From assembly GCA_017466405.1 (NCBI GenBank), contig JAFTUF010000015.1, positions 1 through 39,953 on the forward strand: a DNA stretch of 39,953 bases, read 5' to 3'. How positions within the stretch are numbered: position 1 is the first letter of the stretch; the number at the start of each line of letters is the position of its first letter. This DNA comes from Bacteroidales bacterium. Lineage in GTDB: Bacteria; Bacteroidota; Bacteroidia; Bacteroidales; F082. This document shows, one piece after another, positions 13,707-22,608 of the stretch. The notes under the pieces were generated by a model. That model did no database searches and was not told the origin of the DNA. It worked only from the letters and a program-made list of their open reading frames with translations. The position numbers and the translations under genes are program-made.

Positions 13707-16700
13707 ATGTTAAATAAGATTATCAGGTTTTCTTTAGAGAACAAATTATTCGTGCTCGTAGGAGCAGTATTGTTAATCATCGGCGGATATACTTCTATGC
13801 GCCAGATGGATATTGACGTTTTCCCTGACCTCACAGCTCCTACCGTCGTAGTCATGACCGACGCTCATCGTATGGCTGCTGAAGAAGTCGAGCGTCTTGT
13901 CACTTTCCCTATCGAGACTGCTATGAACGGCGCTACCAATGTTCGTCGCGTACGTTCCGCTTCAATGATGGGTTATTCTTTTGTATGGGTAGAATTCGAC
14001 TGGGGCATGGACGTCTATCGCGCACGTCAGATCGTCAGCGAGAAAATGGTCACCTTGGAAGAAGCTCTTCCTGAAGGCGTTACTCCTGTCTTAGCTCCTC
14101 AATCGAGTGTTATGGGTGAGATTCTCTTCGTAGGACTTCAAGCCGACAGCACTTCTATGATGGATTTGAGAACTATGGCAGAATGGGTTGTGAAACCGGC
14201 CATCCTTTCAACAGGCGGCGTGTCGCAAGTAACAATCATTGGCGGCGACCTTAAACAATATCAAATCCTCGTCGATCCTGTCAAGATGGGACATTACGAT
14301 ATAAGTATGCATGAGATGGAAGCCATCTGTCAGTCGATGTGCGTCAACTCTGTAGGTGGTGTCGTCCGTGACTTCGGCAACGAATACGCTCTCAGAGGAA
14401 TGGGTCGCAGCACCGACTTAGAAGAACTCGGAAAGACTTTCATCAAGACCGTCGATGGAAAACCTGTCGTCGTCTCTGACGTGGCAGAAGTAGTTCTCGG
14501 CAGCGCAGTGAAAATGGGTTTCGCTTCTCTCAACGCAGAAGACGCTATCATTCTTTCAATTTCTAAACAGCCTAATATCAACACTTTGGAAGTTACAAAG
14601 AACATCGAAAGAAGCTTAAGAGAAATTAAGAAATCACTTCCTGAAGATGTCACTATGGATACTAAAATCTTCCGTCAGGCTGACTTCATCGAGGCTTCTG
14701 TAAGTAACGTTGCTAGAGCTTTGGTAGAAGGTGCTGTCTTGGTTATCGTGATTCTCCTTCTCTTCTTGGGAAGCTTCAGAACGACAGTCATCTCAGTCGT
14801 GGCAATCCCGCTTTCATTGCTCGGCAGCTTCATAGTGATGCATCTTTTAGGTATGAATATCAACACCATGACATTAGGTGGTATGTGTATCGCCATCGGT
14901 TCTCTCGTTGACGACGCCATCATCGACGTGGAAAATGTTTATAAGAGACTGAGACAAAATCACCTCAAACCTAAAGAAGAACGCGACAGTGTTTTCAATA
15001 TCGTTTTCAACGGTTCATGCGAAATCCGTACTTCAATCTTAAACGCTACTTTAATCACAATCGTCGCTTTCACCCCAATATTCTTCCTCTCAGGAATGGA
15101 AGGCAGAATGTTGAAACCTCTCGGTATCGCTTACATCATCGCTTCTTTGATGTCGCTCGTGACAGCTCTCACAGTGACACCTTTATTATGTAGATTGATG
15201 CTCACCGATGAGAAATATCTCACCAAACAAGAGAAAGAAAACTGGCTCTCAAAGAATCTCACCAAAATCTACGGCCGCTCTTTAGAATGGACTTTAAAAC
15301 ATAAGAAATCCATTCTCGGAGGAACAATAGTATTGTTAGTCGTAGCTTTGGCAATGTTCTTCAATATGGGTCAAAGTTTCTTGCCTGACTTCAACGAAGG
15401 TTCATTGACAATCTCTGCTGTTTGTAAGCCTGGCGTCTCTTTATACGAAAACAACAATCTCGGTAAAATCATTGAAAGAGAGTTGCTTTCTATTCCAGAA
15501 GTGACATCCACCGCACGTCGTACTGGTCGTGGCGAATTGGATGAACACTCACAATCTACCAACGGTGCTGAGATTGACGTCAACTTCGATTTGAAAGACC
15601 GCTCACAGGAAGAGTTCCTCACCGATGTTCGTGAGAAATTAGCGTCTATCCCAGGTATCGCTTCTACTGTAGGTCAGCCTCTCGGTCACCGCATCGACCA
15701 CATGCTGACAGGAACACGTGCTTCCATCGCGATAAAGATTTTCGGTCCTGACTTGACACAGTTGTTCATGACAGCCAACGAGATAAAAGCTGAAATTGAA
15801 GGCATCGAAGGTTTGGTTGACGTCAGCGTTGAGCAACAGACAGAGACACCGGAATTGCAGATTCGTGCCAAACGCGACATGCTCGCTCGTCACGGTATCA
15901 GCATGGAAGAGTTCAACCATTATATAGAACTTGCTTTCTCTGGTGATAAAGTCGCTGAAGTCTATGAAGGACAACGCAGCTTCGACCTCGTCTTACGTCT
16001 TAACAAAAACTACACAGAAAGCATCGAAGGAATAAAATCAGCCTTGATAGTCAATTCAGAAGGTACTATGGTTCCTTTGGAAGAAGTAGCTGAGATTGTC
16101 TCTGTAGGCGGTCCTAACAGCATCAGCCGCGAGAACGTGCAACGTAAGATTGTCGTCTCTGCCAACACCTCAGGTCGCGACGTCGTCAGCATCGTAAATG
16201 AGATAGAAGAAAGAGTAAACGAGTTTGTTGATATTCCTGAAAACTATATGGTTGAATACGGCGGTCAATTCCAAAGTGCAAAGAAAGCATCACGTACTCT
16301 TATGATTATGACCATCATAGCCATCTTCGTAATATTCTTATTATTATACGGTGAGTTTAAAGACGTAACTCTCTCAGCTATAGTTTTATTAAATTTACCT
16401 TTGGCTTTGATTGGCGGCGTTTTCGCAATATTCCTCACATCAAATACAGTAAGTATCCCTGCTATCATCGGTTTCATCACTTTGTTCGGTATCGCGACAC
16501 GTAACGGTATCTTGCTCATCTCTCGTTATCAATATGGTATGGGCGCAGGTATCTCATTACGTCAGTCGATTGTCGATGGTTCTAAAGACCGTCTCAACCC
16601 GATTCTCATGACGGCTCTCACTTCAGCTTTGGCTCTTATACCAATGGTTATGAACGGCTCACAATCTGGTAACGAGATTCAAAGTCCAATGGCAGTGGTG

Positions 16701-16805
16701 GTACTCGGTGGTCTGCTCACATCTTCATTCTTGAATATGTATGTCATTCCTATTATTTACGAGATGATTTATTCTAAAAAACAATCTTCACAAAACAACG
16801 ATTAA
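13707..16805 (+). CDS. Heavy-metal RND efflux pump (CzcA/CusA family)
   Basis: Proton-driven inner-membrane pump of the HME-RND family, 1032 residues (family about 1030-1050). N-terminal MLNKIIRFSLENKLFV with TM1, the conserved MDIDVFPDLTAPTV just after it, and the TM4 segment with SLVDDAIIDVENVY. The large periplasmic loops and the internal repeat (second half from about residue 525) are intact. The TM4 motif differs from both the DGAV form of CzcA and the DAA form of CusA as I remember them, so the metal cannot be assigned; His-rich partners suggest Zn, Cu, Co or Ni. Forms a tripartite complex with the adaptor upstream and the TolC-like protein downstream (4-base gap). Confidence 0.95.
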   Translation: MLNKIIRFSLENKLFVLVGAVLLIIGGYTSMRQMDIDVFPDLTAPTVVVMTDAHRMAAEEVERLVTFPIETAMNGATNVRRVRSASMMGYSFVWVEFDWGMDVYRARQIVSEKMVTLEEALPEGVTPVLAPQSSVMGEILFVGLQADSTSMMDLRTMAEWVVKPAILSTGGVSQVTIIGGDLKQYQILVDPVKMGHYDISMHEMEAICQSMCVNSVGGVVRDFGNEYALRGMGRSTDLEELGKTFIKTVDGKPVVVSDVAEVVLGSAVKMGFASLNAEDAIILSISKQPNINTLEVTKNIERSLREIKKSLPEDVTMDTKIFRQADFIEASVSNVARALVEGAVLVIVILLLFLGSFRTTVISVVAIPLSLLGSFIVMHLLGMNINTMTLGGMCIAIGSLVDDAIIDVENVYKRLRQNHLKPKEERDSVFNIVFNGSCEIRTSILNATLITIVAFTPIFFLSGMEGRMLKPLGIAYIIASLMSLVTALTVTPLLCRLMLTDEKYLTKQEKENWLSKNLTKIYGRSLEWTLKHKKSILGGTIVLLVVALAMFFNMGQSFLPDFNEGSLTISAVCKPGVSLYENNNLGKIIERELLSIPEVTSTARRTGRGELDEHSQSTNGAEIDVNFDLKDRSQEEFLTDVREKLASIPGIASTVGQPLGHRIDHMLTGTRASIAIKIFGPDLTQLFMTANEIKAEIEGIEGLVDVSVEQQTETPELQIRAKRDMLARHGISMEEFNHYIELAFSGDKVAEVYEGQRSFDLVLRLNKNYTESIEGIKSALIVNSEGTMVPLEEVAEIVSVGGPNSISRENVQRKIVVSANTSGRDVVSIVNEIEERVNEFVDIPENYMVEYGGQFQSAKKASRTLMIMTIIAIFVIFLLLYGEFKDVTLSAIVLLNLPLALIGGVFAIFLTSNTVSIPAIIGFITLFGIATRNGILLISRYQYGMGAGISLRQSIVDGSKDRLNPILMTALTSALALIPMVMNGSQSGNEIQSPMAVVVLGGLLTSSFLNMYVIPIIYEMIYSKKQSSQNND

Positions 16806-16809
16806 AGCC

Positions 16810-17988
16810 ATGAAAAAAATTATTTTAACTATATCATTCTTGTTGTGCGTCAATGTGATATTTGCTCAAAACGCATATCAAAATGTATTGGATACCATTG
16901 AAGCTAACAGCACAATTTTGTCTGCTCATCATAAAAAAATGGAAGCTGACAAATCTACGAATAACGCATATTCTTTATTCGAGAATCCTGAGATTGAAGC
17001 TGGCTATAAGTTTGGTTCAGAAGGAAGTAATAAGGTTGAGATGGGTGTCTCTCAAGAGATTGCATTTCCTACTTATTACACTAACGAAAGTAAGATCATC
17101 AAGATTAACGATAACATCATCGACATTCAATATCAGATTGATAGAATGGGTGTCTTGACAGAAGTACAAAATATCTGTACGGAACTCGTTTTCTGCAAGA
17201 TGAAGATTAAACTTTACGAACAGAACTACGACAATGCTGTTAAGATTGCCGACGCTTATCAGAAGATGATGGAACTTGGTGAAGCTAATATCTTGGATTA
17301 TAACAAATCGAAGATGAATCTCGCTAACGCTAAGAATAATTACGACTTAGAACTTATTCATCAAGAAAACCTTATGGCAAGTCTGAAGACTCTCAACGGT
17401 GGCAAAGACATCGACTTCCAATATGAAGATTATGCTATCGTAAGTCTTCCTGAGAATTTCGATGAATGGTATTCTGTAGTCGAGCAGAGTAATCCTGTCT
17501 TTGAACAGATGCGTCAACAGATTGCTTTGAATCAGCAACAGGTGAAGAAGAGCAAGGCTGAATGGTTCCCATCGCTTAACATCGGTTATGGAGCAGAAAT
17601 CGGTAAAGACGAGTCGGAACATGGACCATCAATTGGATTGTCGCTTCCATTATGGCACAACAAAGGCAGTGTGAAGAGCGCGAAATTACAGGCAGAAGCA
17701 GCAGAGTCGATGCTCATGAACGAAAAAGAAGTTACTTACAATTACCTCTACAGTCTTTTTGCAAAGGTAAAAGCCTTACAAAATAATGTAGGCGCTCTTG
17801 CTGAATCAATGCAACAATTCGACAGTCAGGCTTTGCTTTTGAAATCATTTGAACAAGGAGAAATGAACCTCGTTGATTATCTGTTGGAAGTGGAATATTA
17901 TCAAAACGCCGTTTTGGAATTATATTCTGCTCAATATGAGATGAACGCTTCAATGATAGAACTCAAAAGCTACGAAGGACTTTATTAA
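16810..17988 (+). CDS. TolC-family outer-membrane channel
   Basis: Outer-membrane factor of the tripartite metal exporter, 392 residues. Signal peptide with cleavage likely after VIFA|Q (about residue 19). Long amphipathic helices with QNYDNAVKIADAYQKMMELGEANILDYNKSK-like composition and the matching half near 330-370 (FEQGEMNLVDYLLEVEYYQNA) reflect the internal duplication of the OEP fold (PF02321). Last gene of the metal operon, followed immediately by an octamer array. Confidence 0.92.
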   Translation: MKKIILTISFLLCVNVIFAQNAYQNVLDTIEANSTILSAHHKKMEADKSTNNAYSLFENPEIEAGYKFGSEGSNKVEMGVSQEIAFPTYYTNESKIIKINDNIIDIQYQIDRMGVLTEVQNICTELVFCKMKIKLYEQNYDNAVKIADAYQKMMELGEANILDYNKSKMNLANAKNNYDLELIHQENLMASLKTLNGGKDIDFQYEDYAIVSLPENFDEWYSVVEQSNPVFEQMRQQIALNQQQVKKSKAEWFPSLNIGYGAEIGKDESEHGPSIGLSLPLWHNKGSVKSAKLQAEAAESMLMNEKEVTYNYLYSLFAKVKALQNNVGALAESMQQFDSQALLLKSFEQGEMNLVDYLLEVEYYQNAVLELYSAQYEMNASMIELKSYEGLY

Positions 17989-18089
17989 GTTACTAAGTTG
18001 CTGAGTTGCTAAGTTGCTGAGTTGCTGAGTTACTGAGTTGCTGAGTTACTAAGTTAGTGAGTTGATAAGACACTGAGTCGCTGAGGTGA
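17989..18089. repeat. Octamer array (family D) at convergent ends
   Basis: Twelve consecutive 8-mers of the type TGCTGAGT / TACTAAGT keep the period throughout. It begins right after the stop codon of the TolC-like gene. Confidence 0.85.
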
Positions 18090-18103
18090 CTTGGTGTCTT
18101 ATC
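18064..18103. terminator. Hairpin, probable bidirectional terminator
   Basis: Perfect 10-bp stem GATAAGACAC / GTGTCTTATC with an inner AGTC / GACT stem. It lies between two convergent genes and includes the stop codon of the DUF2148 gene. The last units of the octamer array form its left arm. The T-run after it is short (TTTT), so termination strength is uncertain. Confidence 0.6.
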
Positions 18104-18623
18104 ATTTTCTGTCGAAGAATATGCTTTTTCCTTTGACGGATAATGGCAATGCCAAAACCATCTCGGCTTCAGGCATCATTCCTAATTCCATGACGGCTTG
18201 TCCTACAGAGAACATCACTCTGTTATCGACGCGCATGTCGGCGGCGAGAGAGACAGCCGAACCGATGGCGATACCCATATCGTTGGCGTTGAAGAAACAA
18301 GGGACGTTCTTAGGTTTCTCACTGCATGTCTTGTAACCGCAGGCGGCACAATTCAATCCTAACGGACTTATCTTCATGCCGAATAAAACGATGGCAGCAG
18401 AGTTCATAACGTTCTCAGCGTCGCGATCGAAGAATGGCATCTCGCGCTCAACAGCGAGTTGTCGCATCTTCTCTGCAATCTCAGCGATGCTGTCGTCGGT
18501 GGCAATAGCAAGAACCAGATTGTCGGTGCCTCTTGCTTTCGGTGCGGTACGTGCTGCTGTCATCAACATTTTTGCTATGTCTTTAATGTTCTCGTTGCGG
18601 ATGTCTTCTTCAAAAGTTATCAT
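18102..18623 (-). CDS. DUF2148 iron-sulfur (ferredoxin-like) domain protein
   Basis: A 173-residue protein of the DUF2148 family (PF09918). Four cysteines in CX2CX4CX8C arrangement (C92, C95, C100, C109; NCAACGYKTC) probably bind an iron-sulfur cluster; the N-terminal part (ARTAPKARGTDNL) resembles the nitroreductase fold. Common in anaerobes; the reaction is unknown. Monocistronic, divergent from yraN with overlapping promoter regions. Confidence 0.9.
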   Translation of the reverse strand: MITFEEDIRNENIKDIAKMLMTAARTAPKARGTDNLVLAIATDDSIAEIAEKMRQLAVEREMPFFDRDAENVMNSAAIVLFGMKISPLGLNCAACGYKTCSEKPKNVPCFFNANDMGIAIGSAVSLAADMRVDNRVMFSVGQAVMELGMMPEAEMVLALPLSVKGKSIFFDRK

Positions 18624-18664
18624 ATTTCTTTTTATTTATAATTGTTTATCGTTTTACCTTGTCA

Positions 18665-18672
18665 CAAAAGTA
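18665..18672 (-). promoter_or_regulatory. -7 box of the DUF2148 gene
   Basis: Minus-strand TACTTTTG, followed by TG; 41 bases before the ATG at 18623. Confidence 0.5.
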
Positions 18673-18714
18673 ATAAATAATTGAAGATACGAAGAAGAAT
18701 CAGAATAATTTTTC

Positions 18715-18722
18715 TATCTTTG
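18715..18722 (+). promoter_or_regulatory. -7 box of yraN
   Basis: TATCTTTG, 25 bases before the ATG at 18748. Confidence 0.6.
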
Positions 18723-18747
18723 TCGCTGAACTCAAAATTTATGAAAT

Positions 18748-19116
18748 ATGGCATTACACAATGAAATTGGATCGATGGGCGAGAGAATTGCCGTCGATTT
18801 TCTTCTCGAAAAGAACTATCAGATTTTAGATACTAACTGGGTCTGCGGACATAAAGAAGTCGATATCATCGCAAAAGACGGCGACACTATTGTCTTTGTG
18901 GAAGTTAAGACGAGAAAAAGCAACTATCTCGTCGAACCGGAAGCTACCGTCGATGTGTATAAGCGAAGACATCTGATATGGGCAGCAAACAGTTATGTTA
19001 ACAGATTCCAATACGACAACGACGTGCGTTTCGATATAATATCAATTGTCATCGGTAACAACGACGAAAAAAGGATAGAACACATTGAAGATGCATTCTA
19101 TCCTTCCTTAAAATAG
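18748..19116 (+). CDS. yraN: YraN family (UPF0102) nuclease-fold protein
   Basis: A 122-residue protein of the YraN/UPF0102 family, which has a Holliday-junction-resolvase-like PD-(D/E)XK fold. Visible landmarks: GERIAVDFL with Glu12, KEVDIIA with Asp39, and VEVKTR with Glu52 and Lys54, the expected acidic-acidic-Lys core. The biological function is not settled; DNA processing is assumed. An ATG at 18741 is out of frame. The last 15 codons contain a perfect inverted repeat that, on the other strand, looks like a terminator for metG. Confidence 0.93.
   Translation: MALHNEIGSMGERIAVDFLLEKNYQILDTNWVCGHKEVDIIAKDGDTIVFVEVKTRKSNYLVEPEATVDVYKRRHLIWAANSYVNRFQYDNDVRFDIISIVIGNNDEKRIEHIEDAFYPSLK
19067..19105 (-). 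terminator. Probable metG terminator lying inside the yraN coding end
   Basis: AAGGATAGAA (19071-19080) and TTCTATCCTT (19096-19105) form a perfect 10-bp stem with a 15-base loop. Read on the minus strand the stem is followed by TTTT, 49 bases after the metG stop codon. The bases also encode the YraN C-terminus. Confidence 0.6.
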
Positions 19117-19132
19117 TCAACAGACAACAGTC
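19116..19132. repeat. Heptamer remnant, family B (copy 3)
   Basis: GTCAACA, GACAACA, GTC starting at the last base of the yraN stop codon. Confidence 0.7.
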
Positions 19133-19153
19133 GTCTGGTATGCGTTTGAATTT

Positions 19154-21214
19154 TTATCCGACGTTGCTTCCAGGAGCGACAGGCTGACTTGGAGTTACGA
19201 CGACTAATCTTCCGTCTTTGTCTTCTGCCGATAAAATCATGCCTTCGCTGGTGACGCCTTTTAACTTACGTGGCTCGAAGTTAGCGATGAAGCATACTTG
19301 TTTACCGACTAATTCTTCAGGATTTGGATAATATTTAGCGATACCTGAAACGATAGTGCGTTTGTTCATGCCGTCGTCGATGAGGAATTGTAATAACTTG
19401 TCAGCCTTAGGGACTTTGGTGCATTCCAAAACTGTTCCCACTCTGATGTCCATCTTGCCGAATTCGTCGATATTCGTATTTGGCTTGATTGGATTTGGAG
19501 CCCAAGCATTCAACTCATTTTGTTTCTTAGTATCTTCTAACTTCTTGATTTGAGCAGCAACGGTCTCGTCTTCAACCTTTGTGAATAACAACTCAACTTC
19601 GCCGATGACGCTGCCTTCTGGCAACAGAACTGTTTCTTTAGCTTGATTCCATCCTTCAACATTCAAGCCAATCATAGCTTGTAATTTCTTTGCTGAGAAA
19701 GGAAGGAATGGTTCTGACAAGATAGCGAGTTTTGCAACGATTTGCAACGATACAGCGAGAACAGTCTTCACTCTTTCTGGGTCAGTCTTGAATTGTTTCC
19801 AAGGTTCGTTTTCGGTGAGATAACGGTTTCCGAGACGAGCGAGGTTCATCAATTCCGACAAAGCTTCGCGGAATTTATATGTATCCAAAAGATGACCTAT
19901 CTTTTCAGGATATTGGTTCATTTCTTCTATAGCGGCATTGTCTTTTTCGTTGAGATTTGCCATTGCTGGAACCTTGCCTTCGAAATATTTGTGAGTAAGA
20001 ACCAAAGTACGATTTACGAAGTTGCCGAAGATAGCGAGCAATTCGTTATTGTTTCTATCTTGATAATCTTTCCAAGTGAAGTTATTGTCTTTTGTCTCAG
20101 GAGCGTTCGCTGTCAAAACGTAACGTAAGACGTCTTGTTTTCCAGGGAATTCTTCGAGATATTCGTGGAGCCATACTGCCCAGTTGCGTGATGTAGAAAT
20201 CTTATCGTTTTCTAAGTTGAGGAACTCGTTTGCAGGAACATTCTCAGGGACGATATAATCGCCGTAAGCTTTCAACATGCAAGGGAAGATGATGCAGTGG
20301 AATACGATATTATCTTTACCGATGAAGTGGACGAGTTTTGTGTCTTCGTCTTTCCACCATTTTTTCCAGTCGGTTCCTTTTTCAGTGCAGTGTTCGATAG
20401 TATTTGATATGTAACCAATAGGAGCATCGAACCAAACGTAAAGGACTTTACCGTCGGCTTCTTTGAGAGGCACTGGCACGCCCCAGTCTAAATCGCGGGT
20501 GACAGCGCGAGGCTGTAAACCATTATCTAACCAACTCTTAACCTGACCATAAACGTTAGGTTTCCATTCTTTATGACCTTCGATAATCCAATCGCGGAGC
20601 CATTCTTCATATTGGTCTAAAGGAAGATACCAGTGTTTTGTTGCTTTCTTGACGAGCTGAGCGCCGCTGAGAGCAGAATGTGGATTTATCAATTCATCAG
20701 GGCTCATAGAAGAACCACATTTTTCACATTGGTCGCCGTAAGCGTGGTCGTTGCCGCATTTAGGGCAAGTGCCGATGATGTAGCGGTCTGACAAGAATTT
20801 ATTTCTTTCTGGGTCGAAGAATTGTTCTGTCTCTCTCTCGATGAATTTACCGTCTTCGTAGAGTTTCTTGAAGAAAGCGGCAGCTGTCTCGTGGTGAGTT
20901 TTAGAGGAAGTACGAGAATAGATGTCGTAGCTTATTCCGAGTTCTTCGAAAGACTTCTTGATTATGTTGTGGTATCTATCGACAATGTCTTGAGGAGTGC
21001 AACCTTCTTTTTCAGCTTTGATAGTGATAGGCACGCCGTGTTCATCGGAGCCTCCGACAAACAAAACCTCTTCACCCTTCATTCGTAGATAACGGACGTA
21101 AGTGTCGGCAGGGATATATACGCCGGCTAAGTGACCAATATGCACAGGACCATTAGCGTACGGTAATGCTGTCGTTACCGTGTAACGCTTGAAATGTTTG
21201 TCGTTATTTTCCAT
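19154..21214 (-). CDS. metG: Methionyl-tRNA synthetase
   Basis: Charges tRNA-Met with methionine. 686 residues: catalytic HIGH at 25-28, zinc-knuckle cysteines C150, C153, C163, C166 (CPKCG...CEKCG), and the second signature in the form KISTS at 338-342 instead of KMSKS. The C-terminal 106 residues (from about 581, starting [13 protein letters not shown]) are the EMAP/Arc1p-like tRNA-binding and dimerisation domain. Full length. Monocistronic; terminator probably inside yraN. Confidence 0.98.
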   Translation of the reverse strand: MENNDKHFKRYTVTTALPYANGPVHIGHLAGVYIPADTYVRYLRMKGEEVLFVGGSDEHGVPITIKAEKEGCTPQDIVDRYHNIIKKSFEELGISYDIYSRTSSKTHHETAAAFFKKLYEDGKFIERETEQFFDPERNKFLSDRYIIGTCPKCGNDHAYGDQCEKCGSSMSPDELINPHSALSGAQLVKKATKHWYLPLDQYEEWLRDWIIEGHKEWKPNVYGQVKSWLDNGLQPRAVTRDLDWGVPVPLKEADGKVLYVWFDAPIGYISNTIEHCTEKGTDWKKWWKDEDTKLVHFIGKDNIVFHCIIFPCMLKAYGDYIVPENVPANEFLNLENDKISTSRNWAVWLHEYLEEFPGKQDVLRYVLTANAPETKDNNFTWKDYQDRNNNELLAIFGNFVNRTLVLTHKYFEGKVPAMANLNEKDNAAIEEMNQYPEKIGHLLDTYKFREALSELMNLARLGNRYLTENEPWKQFKTDPERVKTVLAVSLQIVAKLAILSEPFLPFSAKKLQAMIGLNVEGWNQAKETVLLPEGSVIGEVELLFTKVEDETVAAQIKKLEDTKKQNELNAWAPNPIKPNTNIDEFGKMDIRVGTVLECTKVPKADKLLQFLIDDGMNKRTIVSGIAKYYPNPEELVGKQVCFIANFEPRKLKGVTSEGMILSAEDKDGRLVVVTPSQPVAPGSNVG

Positions 21215-21247
21215 TTTTATAGAGTTTTATAAGTTTAAATTAAGTTG

Positions 21248-21255
21248 CAAAGATA
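21248..21255 (-). promoter_or_regulatory. -7 box of metG
   Basis: Minus-strand TATCTTTG followed by CAACTT; 33 bases before the ATG. Confidence 0.6.
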
Positions 21256-21287
21256 ATAAATATTTTTCTGAGAAATGTTAATAAGAA

Positions 21288-22358
21288 TTAGTAAATAGAA
21301 GGCGTGATAAACACGCGCCAGGAACCGTTATCATCCCTCGAAATGTAACCTCTATCTTGTAATGAAGATAACATTTTTTGTAATGCCGAACGATTAATAC
21401 CGACCTCACCTTGTAAATAGGATAATGTAGCCTTTGGTTCTATCTGCATGGTACGCAATATTTTATTATAAGTTGATGTTCTGAAAACTACTCTTTCTCC
21501 ATCATACCACCAAATATTTTCATCGTGTTCTGTTAAAAACAATATATCGTTGCCGATTTCTTTAGTGATTAAATCAAGCATATATTTATGAAAAGGTCGA
21601 ATGCTTTTTAATGAGGCATTTGCTCCATCTACAGGGGCGGAACCAACATTCAAATCAGCACGATGTAATGCTTCTAAATAGTCGTACTTCAATCTACTAC
21701 GTACAACTATCATAGGATAACCATGTCTTGATAGGATGTAATTCATCATCAAACGAGCGATACGTCCATTTCCGTCTTCAAAAGGATGAATCCTAATATA
21801 ACGATAGTGGAATAGTATTGCCAAATCAATAGGAGAAAGATTGCCTTCTTGCTCCTCCTTATTATACCAATCGACGAGGTCTGTCATCATTGCAGGTGTT
21901 TCTTCTGGAGAAGCATAATCAAAACGGTCGCCATAACGAGTAATGACGCTGTTAGGACGTGTCTTATATTGTCCGGCATGAATTACGTAACTTGTTTGAA
22001 TGCCTCCAGGTAAATTACGATAGACTGTATAATCTTCGCGTAATAGTGTACGATGTAATGTACGAATGAAATTCTGGGTAAGAACTTGTTTCTCACTCGA
22101 TTCTAACATCATCATTTGTAAACCAACATTGCTGGCTTTCATCTCTTCGCAGTCGCGGAAATCAGCCTCTCCTATCACTATACCAAATAATAACAATAAC
22201 TCGGTCTGACCGTATGTAAGTGTGTTCCCTTCAATATGGTTACTGTTATAGTTAAAATCTATAGTAAACCTCTTGCTTAATTTTTTACGGTCTTGTTCTG
22301 ACAATGGCTGAATCTTCTGCCAATTCTCTAATACTGATTGTAGCTTTTTATTTTCCAT
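21288..22358 (-). CDS. Fic family protein (AMPylase) with winged-helix tail
   Basis: A 356-residue class II Fic protein. The Fic motif HPFEDGNGR is complete at residues 191-199. The N-terminal inhibitory motif S39-N-H-I-E43-G-N (pattern S/T-xxx-E-G/N) is present, so the enzyme is predicted to be self-inhibited until released. Residues from about 290 onwards look like a winged-helix domain (TYNKILRTMQIEPKATLSYL...GINRSALQKML). Fic proteins transfer AMP or other nucleotide moieties to target proteins; the target here is unknown. A perfect palindrome right after the predicted transcription start suggests autoregulation through the C-terminal domain. Confidence 0.93.
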   Translation of the reverse strand: MENKKLQSVLENWQKIQPLSEQDRKKLSKRFTIDFNYNSNHIEGNTLTYGQTELLLLFGIVIGEADFRDCEEMKASNVGLQMMMLESSEKQVLTQNFIRTLHRTLLREDYTVYRNLPGGIQTSYVIHAGQYKTRPNSVITRYGDRFDYASPEETPAMMTDLVDWYNKEEQEGNLSPIDLAILFHYRYIRIHPFEDGNGRIARLMMNYILSRHGYPMIVVRSRLKYDYLEALHRADLNVGSAPVDGANASLKSIRPFHKYMLDLITKEIGNDILFLTEHDENIWWYDGERVVFRTSTYNKILRTMQIEPKATLSYLQGEVGINRSALQKMLSSLQDRGYISRDDNGSWRVFITPSIY

Positions 22359-22390
22359 AGTTTCATTATTTAGTTTTTACCACTTTTTTT

Positions 22391-22408
22391 GGTGGTACTA
22401 TTACCACC
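22391..22408. promoter_or_regulatory. Palindromic operator candidate for the Fic gene
   Basis: GGTGGTA-CTAT-TACCACC is a perfect 7-bp inverted repeat; a partial additional half-site TACCAC lies at 22378-22383. It is about 10 bases downstream of the -7 box at 22419-22426, where a bound repressor would block transcription. Confidence 0.55.
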
Positions 22409-22418
22409 AAATTGCCTA

Positions 22419-22426
22419 CAAATATA
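22419..22426 (-). promoter_or_regulatory. -7 box of the Fic gene
   Basis: Minus-strand TATATTTG followed by TAGG, 61 bases before the ATG at 22358. Confidence 0.5.
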
Positions 22427-22519
22427 CAAATAATTATCCGAAATAAGATAAATGTTTATAATTATTTATGGGGTATAAATTTCAATAGTCATATTTCATA
22501 AATTTGGGATTAGTGAGTG

Positions 22520-22527
22520 CAAAGATA
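22520..22527 (-). promoter_or_regulatory. Alternative upstream -7 box for the Fic gene
   Basis: Minus-strand TATCTTTG followed by CACT. It lies between the terminator of the upstream gene and the Fic gene. Confidence 0.4.
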
Positions 22528-22540
22528 ATAATATTCTTAT

Positions 22541-22579
22541 AAAAAAAGCTGTGACCATCAAATTATTAATGGCCACAGC
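22541..22579 (-). terminator. Terminator of the secreted-protein pair
   Basis: On the minus strand GCTGTGGCCAT / ATGGTCACAGC (11 pairs, one G-T) is followed by seven T; 30 bases after the stop codon at 22609. Confidence 0.85.
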
Positions 22580-22608
22580 AAAAACAAAGTGTCTAGGATT
22601 TATGGAGA

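Noticed and set aside
15639-15974. Open frames on the minus strand within the RND pump gene
   Set aside because: Antisense shadows caused by codon bias in a strongly conserved gene.
17989-18089. CRISPR or attachment site
   Set aside because: Period-8 direct tandem array without spacers, integrase or tRNA gene.
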